Source: Chitinophagaceae bacterium UBA1953
GTDB lineage: Bacteria > Bacteroidota > Bacteroidia > Chitinophagales > Chitinophagaceae
DNA length: 64,000 nt
Assembly (NCBI GenBank): GCA_002336115.1
Contig: DDEN01000056.1
Location: forward strand, 177,577 to 241,576
Direction: 5' to 3'
Positions 9,235 to 17,026 of this stretch are shown here, in pieces (position 1 is the first letter of the stretch; each line of letters opens with the position of its first letter). The notes beneath the pieces were generated by a model. It was not told where the DNA came from. It was given only the letters and a program-made list of their open reading frames with translations, and ran no database searches. The position numbers were made by a program, and so were the translations under genes.

Positions 9235-9837
9235 TTAATTTCCGGTTGTTGCCTGAATAGAGAATCTTATCAGCACTTTGTCCTCTGCTTTTACAATGTT
9301 TAGCGGCGTTTTTACTTTAATATTAAACTCTGTCATTGTAAGTTCCTTTGATGATGTAAGCTTGTATAATTGTTTATTAAGCCTGGTAAGCTGAACCGGA
9401 AGAATATGGGTTCTCGACACTCCCGCCAATGTAATTACTGTGGTTACATTGTAATTATACACTTTACCGGTTATCAGTTGCTTATCTGTATGCAATGGCT
9501 GAGCCGCAATAAACTGTACATGTATAAAAGGAAATTTTTCAGCCAGTAACGACTTGTGCATGTAGTGTGTAATGATAAAATCATGACAGTCTAATTGCTT
9601 TGTTCTTACCTGTAATGCTGCGTTACTGAAACGGATAAGGCCGCTTGAAGGATTGATTTCTGCTTCAAATATTCCGGGTGAAAATTTTTCGCTGCAACTG
9701 CATTGATATTCCTGGAGATTGGTTTCGCCAGAAAGCAGTAGCTGGCTTTTCTCATCAATCTGGTAAGCTATTTTAACCGGAGTATTTGAGTCAGACTTAA
9801 AAAGAAATACAATTAACAGCAAAAACAATCTTGTCAT
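9235..9837 (-). CDS. YceI-like secreted protein
   Basis: A 200-residue protein with an N-terminal export signal (MTRLFLLLIVFLFKSDS). The middle and C-terminal parts match the YceI lipocalin-like fold: SGETNLQEYQC, FPFIHVQF and ITLAGVSRTHILPVQLTRL correspond to the central strands of the paralogue at 11304. YceI proteins are periplasmic and bind isoprenoid or fatty molecules in a barrel; their physiological role is poorly fixed. This copy is more divergent than its neighbour and has several cysteines early in the mature part (CSC, CHD). It lies downstream of the porin gene but is separated from it by a terminator and has its own -7 box, so its expression may differ. Confidence 0.65.
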   Translation of the reverse strand: MTRLFLLLIVFLFKSDSNTPVKIAYQIDEKSQLLLSGETNLQEYQCSCSEKFSPGIFEAEINPSSGLIRFSNAALQVRTKQLDCHDFIITHYMHKSLLAEKFPFIHVQFIAAQPLHTDKQLITGKVYNYNVTTVITLAGVSRTHILPVQLTRLNKQLYKLTSSKELTMTEFNIKVKTPLNIVKAEDKVLIRFSIQATTGN

Positions 9838-9842
9838 AACAT

Positions 9843-9850
9843 CAAATTTA
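9843..9850 (-). promoter_or_regulatory. -7 box abutting the start of the divergent YceI gene
   Basis: On the minus strand TAAATTTG is an exact TAnnTTTG match and ends only 5 bases before the ATG at 9837, so the transcript would be leaderless or nearly so. The spacer upstream is occupied by the terminator hairpin and no TTTG is seen at -33. Confidence 0.4.
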
Positions 9851-9855
9851 AAAAA

Positions 9856-9881
9856 AGCCCTGCAGAATTTTCTGCAGGGCT
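9856..9881 (-). terminator. Intrinsic terminator of the yceI-porin unit
   Basis: The arms AGCCCTGCAGAA (9856-9867) and its exact complement (9870-9881) form a long stem. Read on the minus strand it is followed by a run of seven T. It ends the transcript coming from 11882. Confidence 0.88.
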
Positions 9882-9917
9882 ATGAACATATGAATGGTTT
9901 CTCGTTGTTCTGATATA

Positions 9918-11270
9918 TTAGAATCCAACTATAGCTTCTACTACCACACCGTTGAATTTACCATTGTAACGGTAGTCAGAAACCAGGAAGTTTTTGTAAA
10001 GTTGATTTACGTATTCAGCTTTCAGCAACACGTTCTTTGTAAGGAACCAGCCACCAGCAACGCAGAAACGGTTTACATTCACTTCGTTAGTTGTAGATAA
10101 ATCGGCTTTTACTCCATTGTAACGAACTCCTAAGAAAACATTTTCTTCTTTTCCTATTCTGTAAATGCCTTCAACTGCATACTGTGAAGCGTGACGCATT
10201 GCAGTTTCAGTTTTTGCTCTTCCGTTTGCAGACTCATAAGTTCCGAAGAATTCAAAACCGGCAATTTTTGCAAAAGCGTTTAACATAACAGCGTCAACTT
10301 TTGCACTGAAACCTGGGTTAAAACGGCCAGAGAAAGCAGTTGCAGTGTAAGCCTGAGCTGCACCACTTGATACCCATTTGTCGAATGCATTCTGATAGTT
10401 AGAACCAGTACGGTCACCACCATAGAGTGTTAAACCACTGCCATAGTTACCACCATTGTGATAATAGCTACCGCTTAAACGTAAACGTACTTTTTCAGTA
10501 ACTTGTTTGTCAATACCACCTTTTAAAATAAGGGAAGGTTTTTTTGTGGTTTTGCCATCAGTAGAAGCAATTACAGTATCAATATTTCCTTTGATCATAC
10601 CGTTAGTCATACCCAGCATACCAAACAGACCATTCTTTTGTAAGTAAACTTCACCACCAATTTCAGTAGCAAATGCATCCATTACGTTTCCTTCCATGAA
10701 GGGACTGTATAAAGTTTGTCCACCATCAGGTCTGCGGAAGTGTGCATCACCATAGTTCACTTCAAAGTGACCAACTTTAAGAGTTGCAACATTCATCAGT
10801 TTGTCCCAGAATTCGCCTTTGAAAGGAAGCTTGTCAAATTGAATATAACCACCTTTTACCCATGTTTCGTTGTGGTGACGGGCAGAAAGATAAGTTGTAA
10901 CATTCAGGCGGATACCATCTGCTAACTGTACATCAGTAAACAGGTTTGCCTGAGCAGTCATGAAGCCGGGTTTCAATGGATAAAGTTTGTTTGCACCTGC
11001 AGTTGCAACAGATGTACCACCATTATTGGTTGCACCTGGGTTTTCACTCTTAATAGCCTGGAATTGCTGTGTAAAACCTGCGCCAAAACGTACCTTTAAG
11101 CCATCAAATTTTACATCAGTTTGTTTAGGAGTTTCAAAAACATTGATACCTGTTTGGTCGTATGGTCTCAGATTTTGAATTTTTGGTTGCTGAGCCATTG
11201 TTAAGAGAGGAGAAACAGCAAGCATCGCTAAGGCTAAATTTCTCACGCAGTTTGTCATGTAACGTTTCAT
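9918..11270 (-). CDS. Outer-membrane porin-like beta-barrel protein
   Basis: A 450-residue protein with a cleavable signal (hydrophobic core LALAMLAVSPLLT, cleavage near TMAQQ). The mature part alternates short polar turns with amphipathic strands such as LRLSGSYYHNGG and FEFFGTYESANGR, and it ends VVVEAIVGF with a terminal Phe, as expected for a protein inserted by the Bam machinery. It resembles the phosphate-selective or general porin type of Bacteroidota, but the substrate is not readable. It lies 33 bases downstream of a yceI gene on the same strand and is followed by a strong terminator, so the two form a two-gene unit. The pairing suggests transport of a small lipophilic or charged solute; this is inference. 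Confidence 0.72.
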   Translation of the reverse strand: MKRYMTNCVRNLALAMLAVSPLLTMAQQPKIQNLRPYDQTGINVFETPKQTDVKFDGLKVRFGAGFTQQFQAIKSENPGATNNGGTSVATAGANKLYPLKPGFMTAQANLFTDVQLADGIRLNVTTYLSARHHNETWVKGGYIQFDKLPFKGEFWDKLMNVATLKVGHFEVNYGDAHFRRPDGGQTLYSPFMEGNVMDAFATEIGGEVYLQKNGLFGMLGMTNGMIKGNIDTVIASTDGKTTKKPSLILKGGIDKQVTEKVRLRLSGSYYHNGGNYGSGLTLYGGDRTGSNYQNAFDKWVSSGAAQAYTATAFSGRFNPGFSAKVDAVMLNAFAKIAGFEFFGTYESANGRAKTETAMRHASQYAVEGIYRIGKEENVFLGVRYNGVKADLSTTNEVNVNRFCVAGGWFLTKNVLLKAEYVNQLYKNFLVSDYRYNGKFNGVVVEAIVGF

Positions 11271-11303
11271 ATTTATTTGTTTTACGTTTTTTGAAATGGT
11301 TGT

Positions 11304-11882
11304 TTATTTTTTAAGAACAACGTCATAAGAAATGGTGATGTCGTCAGCTACTTTCATAGCTCCAAGCATAAAGCTTGGTGGTTTAATGCCGTGATTTGAC
11401 ATCTGGATTTTCTTGCTTCCACTGATTTCTAAGTCTCCGCTTGCCAAAACTTTGCATTTTAATACAAGGTCAGTTGGCTTGGAAACACCCGCAATTGTAA
11501 GGTTGCCGCTAACTGTTACTACTGTTTCAGCTCCATTTTTCTGGATGGAAGCAACCTTGGTCATGATGAAGGTTATATATGGAAATTTGTCGGCTTTGAT
11601 TGTGCTGTAAGTACGGTCATCCATTAAGTCAGAGTTCTTTGTGCTTTTCAGCGATTTTGCTACCACATTAACTGAAGCTGAATTTATCTTTTCTATACTT
11701 CCGTTATTGATTGCAAAATCACCTGTTACGTTAATGCTGGTTGCTTTTGAACTCCAGTCGTGAACATTGGAAGTGCCATTAACCAATAAGGTATAGGATT
11801 TTACTGTATATTTTGTCTGTGCATTGGCATTGCTGTTTAATAGAAAGGCAGCAATGAAAAAAATTGTAAGTTTCTGTATCAT
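11304..11882 (-). CDS. YceI family periplasmic protein
   Basis: A 192-residue protein with a clear signal peptide (MIQKLTIFFIAAFLLNSNANA). The mature domain follows the YceI pattern: KYTVKSYTLLVNGTSNVHDWSSKA at the N-terminus, DLMDDRTYSTIKADKFPYITF and VSGNLTIAGVSKPTDLVLKC. Members bind long isoprenoid or acyl chains inside a lipocalin-like barrel in the periplasm. It is the first gene of a unit with the downstream porin, and a paralogue lies at 9235. A Crp-like palindrome is 83 bases upstream of its start codon, in the spacer shared with the pyrophosphatase gene. Confidence 0.85.
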   Translation of the reverse strand: MIQKLTIFFIAAFLLNSNANAQTKYTVKSYTLLVNGTSNVHDWSSKATSINVTGDFAINNGSIEKINSASVNVVAKSLKSTKNSDLMDDRTYSTIKADKFPYITFIMTKVASIQKNGAETVVTVSGNLTIAGVSKPTDLVLKCKVLASGDLEISGSKKIQMSNHGIKPPSFMLGAMKVADDITISYDVVLKK

Positions 11883-11964
11883 AAAAAAGAATGTTTAAAC
11901 TTTAATATCAAGTGCAAATGTTGCCTCAATACGATTGCACCCAAATGATTAATTTCAGGTTTTT

Positions 11965-11982
11965 GTGTGACAGTAATCACAC
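11965..11982. promoter_or_regulatory. Crp-like operator palindrome
   Basis: GTGTGACAGTAATCACAC is a perfect 6-bp inverted repeat around a 6-base centre and equals the classical Crp consensus TGTGA-N6-TCACA. Its 3' edge is 83 bases upstream of the yceI start at 11882 and over 300 bases upstream of hppA. A Crp/Fnr-family regulator is encoded at 57476, but a link is not shown. Confidence 0.5.
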
Positions 11983-12205
11983 TTTGTCATGACCGCCATC
12001 ACTAAAATGAATTTGGTCTTCTAAGATTCAATGTGGTAAAGGGTTTTGCAGATTTGAATAATTGACTAACCTGATTTTGATATTTTGACTTGAATAAAGA
12101 GAAACCTCTAAAAGCTGGAAAAAGAGAACTCCGTTTTTTTTGTCAATGAAACAATTTATCGATTACGATTGCGTACATTGCAACGGCAAAAAATATATAA
12201 GTGCT

Positions 12206-12213
12206 TATATTTG
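12206..12213 (+). promoter_or_regulatory. -7 promoter box of hppA
   Basis: TATATTTG, an exact TAnnTTTG match, lies 86 bases before the ATG at 12300. No good -33 element sits at 19-20 bases. Confidence 0.4.
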
Positions 12214-12299
12214 CTTTTGCTTTTACTTTATATTAAATAAATTAGGGTGAATTTCTCTTTCACTATATTTTATATCCTCCGAAATAAACATTTAATAAA

Positions 12300-14720
12300 A
12301 TGAAAAAGTTTGCCGTCTCTTTTGCAACACTTGTTGCCCCTGTTTTGCTTCACGCTGGTGAGGCAGATCTAAAAATCCCCGATGCAATAAAAAATCAGCA
12401 CATTTTGTATTGGGGATTTTTAATTACAGCACTTGGCCTGTTATTTGGATTTTATCAATTTACCCGTGTAAAAAACCTTCCGGCACATAAAAGCATGCTG
12501 GATATTGCTGATGTGATTTACAAAACCTGTTCAGCTTATCTTAAACAGCAGGGCAAGTTTCTGGCTATTCTGTTCATTTTTATTGGTGCGGCAGTGGCAG
12601 GATACTTTGGTTTTCTTGCCAAAGACGAAGCTGGTGAGTCATTGTTTGGAATTGGAGGAGTATTGTTGATTTTATTGTGGACGATTATAGGTATTCTTGG
12701 TTCGTACTTAGTTGCAAAATTTGGTATCCGCATGAATACGCTTGCAAATGCCCGTATGGCGTTTGCTTCTTTGAAACGCAAACCGTTGAACTTATTAACC
12801 ATACCTCTTAATGCAGGTATGAGCATTGGTGTAATGCTGATTTCGCTGGAATTAACCATGATGCTGGTGATTTTATTATTAATGCCCGGAAACCTGGCCG
12901 GGGCTTGTTTCATAGGCTTTGCAATTGGTGAATCACTTGGTGCATCTGCCTTGCGTATTGCTGGTGGTATTTTCACAAAGATTGCTGACATAGGGTCCGA
13001 CCTGATGAAGGTTGTATTTAAAATTGGAGAGGACGATCCGAGAAACCCTGGTGTAATTGCTGATTGTACCGGTGATAATGCAGGTGATAGTGTTGGCCCG
13101 ACTGCTGATGGTTTTGAAACTTATGGTGTAACAGGTGTTGCACTGATTTCATTTATTCTTCTTGCCGTTACAGGTGGTGAAACTATACAAACGGAATTAC
13201 TTGTATGGATTTTTGTAATGCGAATTTTAATGGTCATTACATCTGTTGTTGCATTTTATATTAATTCAGCTTTCAGTCAGTCGAAATATGGAAAGGCAGA
13301 AGACCTGGATTTTGAACAGCCTTTAACGAATCTTGTCTGGATCACTTCCGTTCTTTCTATTTTGGTAACATTTGCAGCCAGCTATTTTTTAATTCCCGAC
13401 TTAAACGGAAATACAAACATGTGGTGGATTCTTTCCATCATCATCAGTTGCGGTACAATAGGCGGCGCTTTGATTCCTGAGTTTACTAAAATTTTCACTT
13501 CACCTAAATCGGGTCATGTTCAGGAAATTGTAAATGCAGGTAAAGAAGGTGGAGCTTCTCTGGTAATTCTATCTGGTCTTGTAGCCGGTAATTTTTCTGC
13601 ATTCTGGAAAGGGTTGGTTTTTGTAGTATTAATGTTTGCTGCATTTTTCGTAAGCACACATGGGTTGGCAGAAATTATGATTTACCCTTCTGTGTTTGCA
13701 TTTGGACTTGTTGCATTTGGTTTGCTTGGTATGGGCCCCGTTACAATTGCTGTTGACAGTTACGGACCTGTAACAGATAATGCACAATCTGTTTATGAGT
13801 TATCATTAATAGAAGAAGTGCCAAACGTAAGTGAAGAAATTGAAAAGGATTTTGGATTCAAACCTGATTGGGAAAAATCAAAATATTACCTCGAAGCAAA
13901 TGATGGCGCTGGTAATACCTTTAAAGCAACAGCAAAACCTGTTTTGATTGGTACGGCTGTTGTTGGTGCCACTACAATGATCTTTAGTTTAATCCTGATG
14001 GTTAAACAAACATTGGGTGTTGAACCTGAAAGTATTCTTAACCTCTTAAATCCTTATACTATTCTTGGATTTATGTTAGGTGGAGCAGTTATTTACTGGT
14101 TTACAGGGGCATCTATGCAGGCGGTTACAACCGGTGCTTACCGTGCAGTTGAATACATTAAACGCAACATCAATCTTGATCCGAATGCTCCTAAAAAAGC
14201 GGATGAATCAAAATCAATAGAGGTTGTGAAAATCTGTACACAGTATGCTCAAAAAGGCATGTTCAATATTTTCATTTCTGTATTCTTCTTTGCGTTGGCG
14301 TTTGCCTGTTTCTCTTCTCCTGCAAGCATTGGTGGTAATGAAGCTGTTTCTTTATTTGTTAGTTATTTAATAGGCATTGCAGTGTTTGGTTTGTTCCAGG
14401 CTGTATTTATGGCAAATGGCGGCGGTGCATGGGATAATGCTAAAAAAGTGGTTGAAGTTGAATTAAAAGCAAAAGGAACACCGTTGCATGATGCTACTGT
14501 TGTTGGTGATACAGTGGGCGATCCGTTTAAGGATACATCATCTGTTGCTCTTAATCCAATCATTAAATTCACAACATTGTTTGGTTTACTGGCAATGGAA
14601 ATAGCCATATCTGAATCGTTCAGGGATTTTGCTCCTTATGCCGGTTTGGTATTTCTTGTAGTTGCATTGATTTTTGTATGGAGATCGTTCTATAAAATGC
14701 GGATCACCAGCAATAAATAA
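12300..14720 (+). CDS. hppA: Membrane-bound ion-translocating pyrophosphatase
   Basis: Hydrolyses inorganic pyrophosphate in the inner membrane and pumps H+ or Na+. The 806-residue protein has about 16 membrane segments and the family active-site blocks: GEDDPRNPGVIAD, GDNAGDSVGPTADGFETYG, ANGGGAWDNAKKVVE and VVGDTVGDPFKDTSSVALNP. Two features are divergent. The usual DNVGDNVGD block reads DCTGDNAGD. The cation-site segment reads AGNTFKATAKP, with Lys where K+-dependent enzymes have Ala, which suggests K+ independence. Pumped ion: probably H+, by inference. A bidirectional terminator follows. Confidence 0.92.
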   Translation: MKKFAVSFATLVAPVLLHAGEADLKIPDAIKNQHILYWGFLITALGLLFGFYQFTRVKNLPAHKSMLDIADVIYKTCSAYLKQQGKFLAILFIFIGAAVAGYFGFLAKDEAGESLFGIGGVLLILLWTIIGILGSYLVAKFGIRMNTLANARMAFASLKRKPLNLLTIPLNAGMSIGVMLISLELTMMLVILLLMPGNLAGACFIGFAIGESLGASALRIAGGIFTKIADIGSDLMKVVFKIGEDDPRNPGVIADCTGDNAGDSVGPTADGFETYGVTGVALISFILLAVTGGETIQTELLVWIFVMRILMVITSVVAFYINSAFSQSKYGKAEDLDFEQPLTNLVWITSVLSILVTFAASYFLIPDLNGNTNMWWILSIIISCGTIGGALIPEFTKIFTSPKSGHVQEIVNAGKEGGASLVILSGLVAGNFSAFWKGLVFVVLMFAAFFVSTHGLAEIMIYPSVFAFGLVAFGLLGMGPVTIAVDSYGPVTDNAQSVYELSLIEEVPNVSEEIEKDFGFKPDWEKSKYYLEANDGAGNTFKATAKPVLIGTAVVGATTMIFSLILMVKQTLGVEPESILNLLNPYTILGFMLGGAVIYWFTGASMQAVTTGAYRAVEYIKRNINLDPNAPKKADESKSIEVVKICTQYAQKGMFNIFISVFFFALAFACFSSPASIGGNEAVSLFVSYLIGIAVFGLFQAVFMANGGGAWDNAKKVVEVELKAKGTPLHDATVVGDTVGDPFKDTSSVALNPIIKFTTLFGLLAMEIAISESFRDFAPYAGLVFLVVALIFVWRSFYKMRITSNK

Positions 14721-14748
14721 TGGACTGCTGTTTTTAGTGAGAATTATT

Positions 14749-14787
14749 AATAAGAACGCCTGCTTTATTTAAGCAGGCGTTCTTATT
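14749..14787. terminator. Bidirectional terminator between hppA and the first LD-carboxypeptidase
   Basis: Two perfectly complementary 17-base arms (14749-14765 and 14771-14787, core AACGCCTGCTT) enclose a 5-base loop. AT-rich flanks give T-rich tails in both directions, serving both convergent genes. Confidence 0.88.
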
Positions 14788-14802
14788 TTACACATGGAAA
14801 AA

Positions 14803-15717
14803 TTAATTAATTTCTTTTAACGAACATAACTGTTGCGTAACCTTTAACGTATGAATTATTCCTTCTTTTAAAGCAAAATTTTCTTTGTCATGACTGACAG
14901 GAAATCCAAAACAAATGGGATAGTTATATTCTTTCACTAAATCATAAATAAGGTCGTACACTTTTTTCCCAAAAGGTCGTTCAGTATCCTGCATATCTGT
15001 AAATCCACCAACGATTAATCCCGCAAGATCGTTCAGCTTTCCGCTCCGTTTCATCTGGTGCATCATACGGTCAACATTGTAATGCTGTTCGCCCACATCT
15101 TCAATAAAAAGAATTTTTCCGCTGGTTTGAACATCACTTTTCGTTCCTATGAGATGAGACAGCAGGGCAAGGTTGCCTCCAACAAGTTCAGCGGTTGCTG
15201 CTCCCGTATGGTTGAGGCGGTGTGTTTTAAATGAATAATCAGTTTTTATTCCTTCTAACGCATTTTTCAGCGACAATACATATTTGTTTTTAAATCCGCC
15301 ATCATTAAAAGCTCCCGCCATAGGCGAGTGCAATGTGGCAATTTTGTAATTGCGGTTAATGTGTGCGTGCAGCACAGTAATATCGCTGAAGCCAATAATC
15401 CATTTTGGATTTTTTTTTAAAGAAGTAAAATCTAAGCTGTCAATTATTCTTCCAACACCATAACCGCCACGTCCGCAGAGAATAGCTTTAACAGAAGGTT
15501 CATCAAGCATGGCCTGAAATTCATTCAGCCGCTCTTCATCTGTTCCGCTGAAATAAGTTTTTGATTTACTGCCCAGCGTTTTACCAACCAGTACATTGTA
15601 ACCCCATTTTTGCAACGTATCAATACAAACCTGTGCTTTTTCATTTGCCATATAACCTGCGGGAAGTGTAATGCCGATTGTATCGCTTTTTTTTAAGTAG
15701 GGAGGAATCTTTATCAT
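14803..15717 (-). CDS. LD-carboxypeptidase (peptidase family S66), cytosolic copy
   Basis: Cleaves the terminal D-Ala of murein tetrapeptides during cell-wall recycling. The 304-residue protein has the S66 landmarks: GRGGYGVGRIID, the nucleophile motif GFSDITVLH (Ser about 115), the Glu motif LFIEDVGE and the catalytic His in FPVSHDKENFAL. Length fits LdcA. There is no signal peptide, so it probably acts in the cytosol. A close paralogue with an N-terminal extension is encoded just upstream at 15914-16942 in the same direction, with a small membrane-protein gene on the opposite strand between them. The duplication looks old, as the two share motifs but differ widely elsewhere. Confidence 0.9.
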   Translation of the reverse strand: MIKIPPYLKKSDTIGITLPAGYMANEKAQVCIDTLQKWGYNVLVGKTLGSKSKTYFSGTDEERLNEFQAMLDEPSVKAILCGRGGYGVGRIIDSLDFTSLKKNPKWIIGFSDITVLHAHINRNYKIATLHSPMAGAFNDGGFKNKYVLSLKNALEGIKTDYSFKTHRLNHTGAATAELVGGNLALLSHLIGTKSDVQTSGKILFIEDVGEQHYNVDRMMHQMKRSGKLNDLAGLIVGGFTDMQDTERPFGKKVYDLIYDLVKEYNYPICFGFPVSHDKENFALKEGIIHTLKVTQQLCSLKEIN

Positions 15718-15748
15718 TATAACTTATATTTAGTTGAGTTTAAAAATT

Positions 15749-15919
15749 ATGATATACGCTTTTTTACGACTTGGTGTAGTGCCTTTAGCATTTGCAGGCT
15801 GGATTATTTACCAACTTGTTTTTAAGAAGAAAAAATTCAGAGATATCAGTAATGATTTATTGACTATCTCTTTTTTCCTGCTGATCTGGTTTGCATTAAT
15901 GTGGTTCATTTTCTCATAA
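15749..15919 (+). CDS. Small two-segment membrane protein
   Basis: A 56-residue protein starting MIYAFLRLG. Residues about 5-22 and 36-56 are hydrophobic (LGVVPLAFAGWIIYQLVF and SFFLLIWFALMWFIFS), separated by a basic loop KKKKFRD, so it is a likely hairpin inner-membrane protein. I recognise no family. A TTG at 15734 could extend it by 5 residues, but a promoter-like TATATTTA at 15726-15733 favours the ATG. It is transcribed opposite to, and nested between, two LD-carboxypeptidase genes, and its last 6 bases overlap the end of the second one. Function unknown. Confidence 0.6.
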   Translation: MIYAFLRLGVVPLAFAGWIIYQLVFKKKKFRDISNDLLTISFFLLIWFALMWFIFS

Positions 15920-16942
15920 TTCGGTTAAAGTACATTGCGCTGTTGTAACTGAGAGTTTGTGTTTTACTCCGCATTTCAAAGCAAAATTGTTTTTCTGATG
16001 ACCTACCGGGAAATCAAAACAAACAGGATAGCTGCAATCTTTTATTTTTTCAAGTACAATCTCCTGTATTGTTTTTCCAAATGTATCATTTGGGTCATCA
16101 TCTGCTTTTACTTTAAATCCGCCTACAATTAAACCTGCAAGATGGTCGAGTTTGCCCGATCGTTTCAAATTCCAGAACATACGGTCGATGCTGTACATAT
16201 ATTCCCCTGTATCTTCTACAAACAAAATTTTTCCGGCAGTTTTTATATCACTTTTACTGCCCGTTAAGGATTCAATTGTTTTCAGATTTCCTCCAACAAG
16301 CAGCCCTTCTGCAATCCCATTTCTGTTTTTTTCATTGGGAGTTGATGTGTATTTCATCTTTATACCCTTCAACGCATCACGAATAGAATAAATGGTTTCA
16401 ATTTGAATCGGTTCGGCTTTACTCCAGTCTTCCGGAAAACTGTTGCACATTTTTGAATGAATGGAAGCTATGCCAACCTGCCTGTTTAGATGGCTGTGCA
16501 GTACAGTAATATCGCTGAAACCAATAAGCCACTTGGGGTGCTGTTTCAGTTTTGAAAAATCAATCCGGTCAATAATCCGTACAAAACCGTAACCACCTCT
16601 GGCGCAAAGAATGGCTTTTACTGAACTGTCGTTAATCATTTGCTGAAAGTCAGCACTTCGTTCATCATCTGTTCCACCAAAAGTGAAATCTCTTTTCCCG
16701 ATTGTGTCGCCGATTTTTATTTTAAATCCCCAGCTTTGAATCTGGTCAACAGCAGGCTGAATATCTTTCAGTGTTGTATAACCTGCCGGAGAGGTAATGC
16801 CTACTGTATCGCCTTGTTTTAAATAGGGCGGAATAATAAGAGGAGTTGTTGTTTCATCCTCCTTATCAAGCGATAATGAAAAAGGATTTTGCAAAACAAG
16901 CCCTGCCGGAATCATTGTTTTCAGAAAATGTATTCGCTTCAT
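15914..16942 (-). CDS. LD-carboxypeptidase paralogue with N-terminal export-like segment
   Basis: A 342-residue member of peptidase family S66. It carries the same landmarks as its neighbour: ARGGYGFVRIIDRID, GFSDITVLHSH with the nucleophilic Ser, ILFVEDTGEYMYS with the Glu, and FPVGHQKNNFALKCG with the His. It differs by about 35 extra N-terminal residues (MKRIHFLKTMIPAGLVLQNP), resembling an export or anchor signal, so this copy may act in the periplasm while the other stays in the cytosol; that split is inference. Its 3' end overlaps the small membrane-protein gene by 6 bases. Confidence 0.88.
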   Translation of the reverse strand: MKRIHFLKTMIPAGLVLQNPFSLSLDKEDETTTPLIIPPYLKQGDTVGITSPAGYTTLKDIQPAVDQIQSWGFKIKIGDTIGKRDFTFGGTDDERSADFQQMINDSSVKAILCARGGYGFVRIIDRIDFSKLKQHPKWLIGFSDITVLHSHLNRQVGIASIHSKMCNSFPEDWSKAEPIQIETIYSIRDALKGIKMKYTSTPNEKNRNGIAEGLLVGGNLKTIESLTGSKSDIKTAGKILFVEDTGEYMYSIDRMFWNLKRSGKLDHLAGLIVGGFKVKADDDPNDTFGKTIQEIVLEKIKDCSYPVCFDFPVGHQKNNFALKCGVKHKLSVTTAQCTLTEL

Positions 16943-17026
16943 GAATTAAAAATAACAAATTGAAGGGACTGAATTATCAGAACTTGATTCAATTTAATGA
17001 TCTTTGCAGAAGGATACTTTTTAATT

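Larger units (their letters stand above)
11883..12299 (+). promoter_or_regulatory. 417-base divergent spacer between yceI and hppA
   Basis: There is no convincing gene here. The spacer holds the Crp-like palindrome at 11965-11982 and a -7 box for the pyrophosphatase at 12206-12213. A 34-codon reading frame at 12146-12250 has no support beyond being open. The AT-rich, T-run-laden remainder shows no other structure I can recognise. Confidence 0.5.

Noticed and set aside
12146..12250. 34-codon frame with CVHCNGKK upstream of hppA
   Set aside because: The likely hppA -7 box lies inside it and there is no independent start signal; short open frames are common in such AT-rich spacers.
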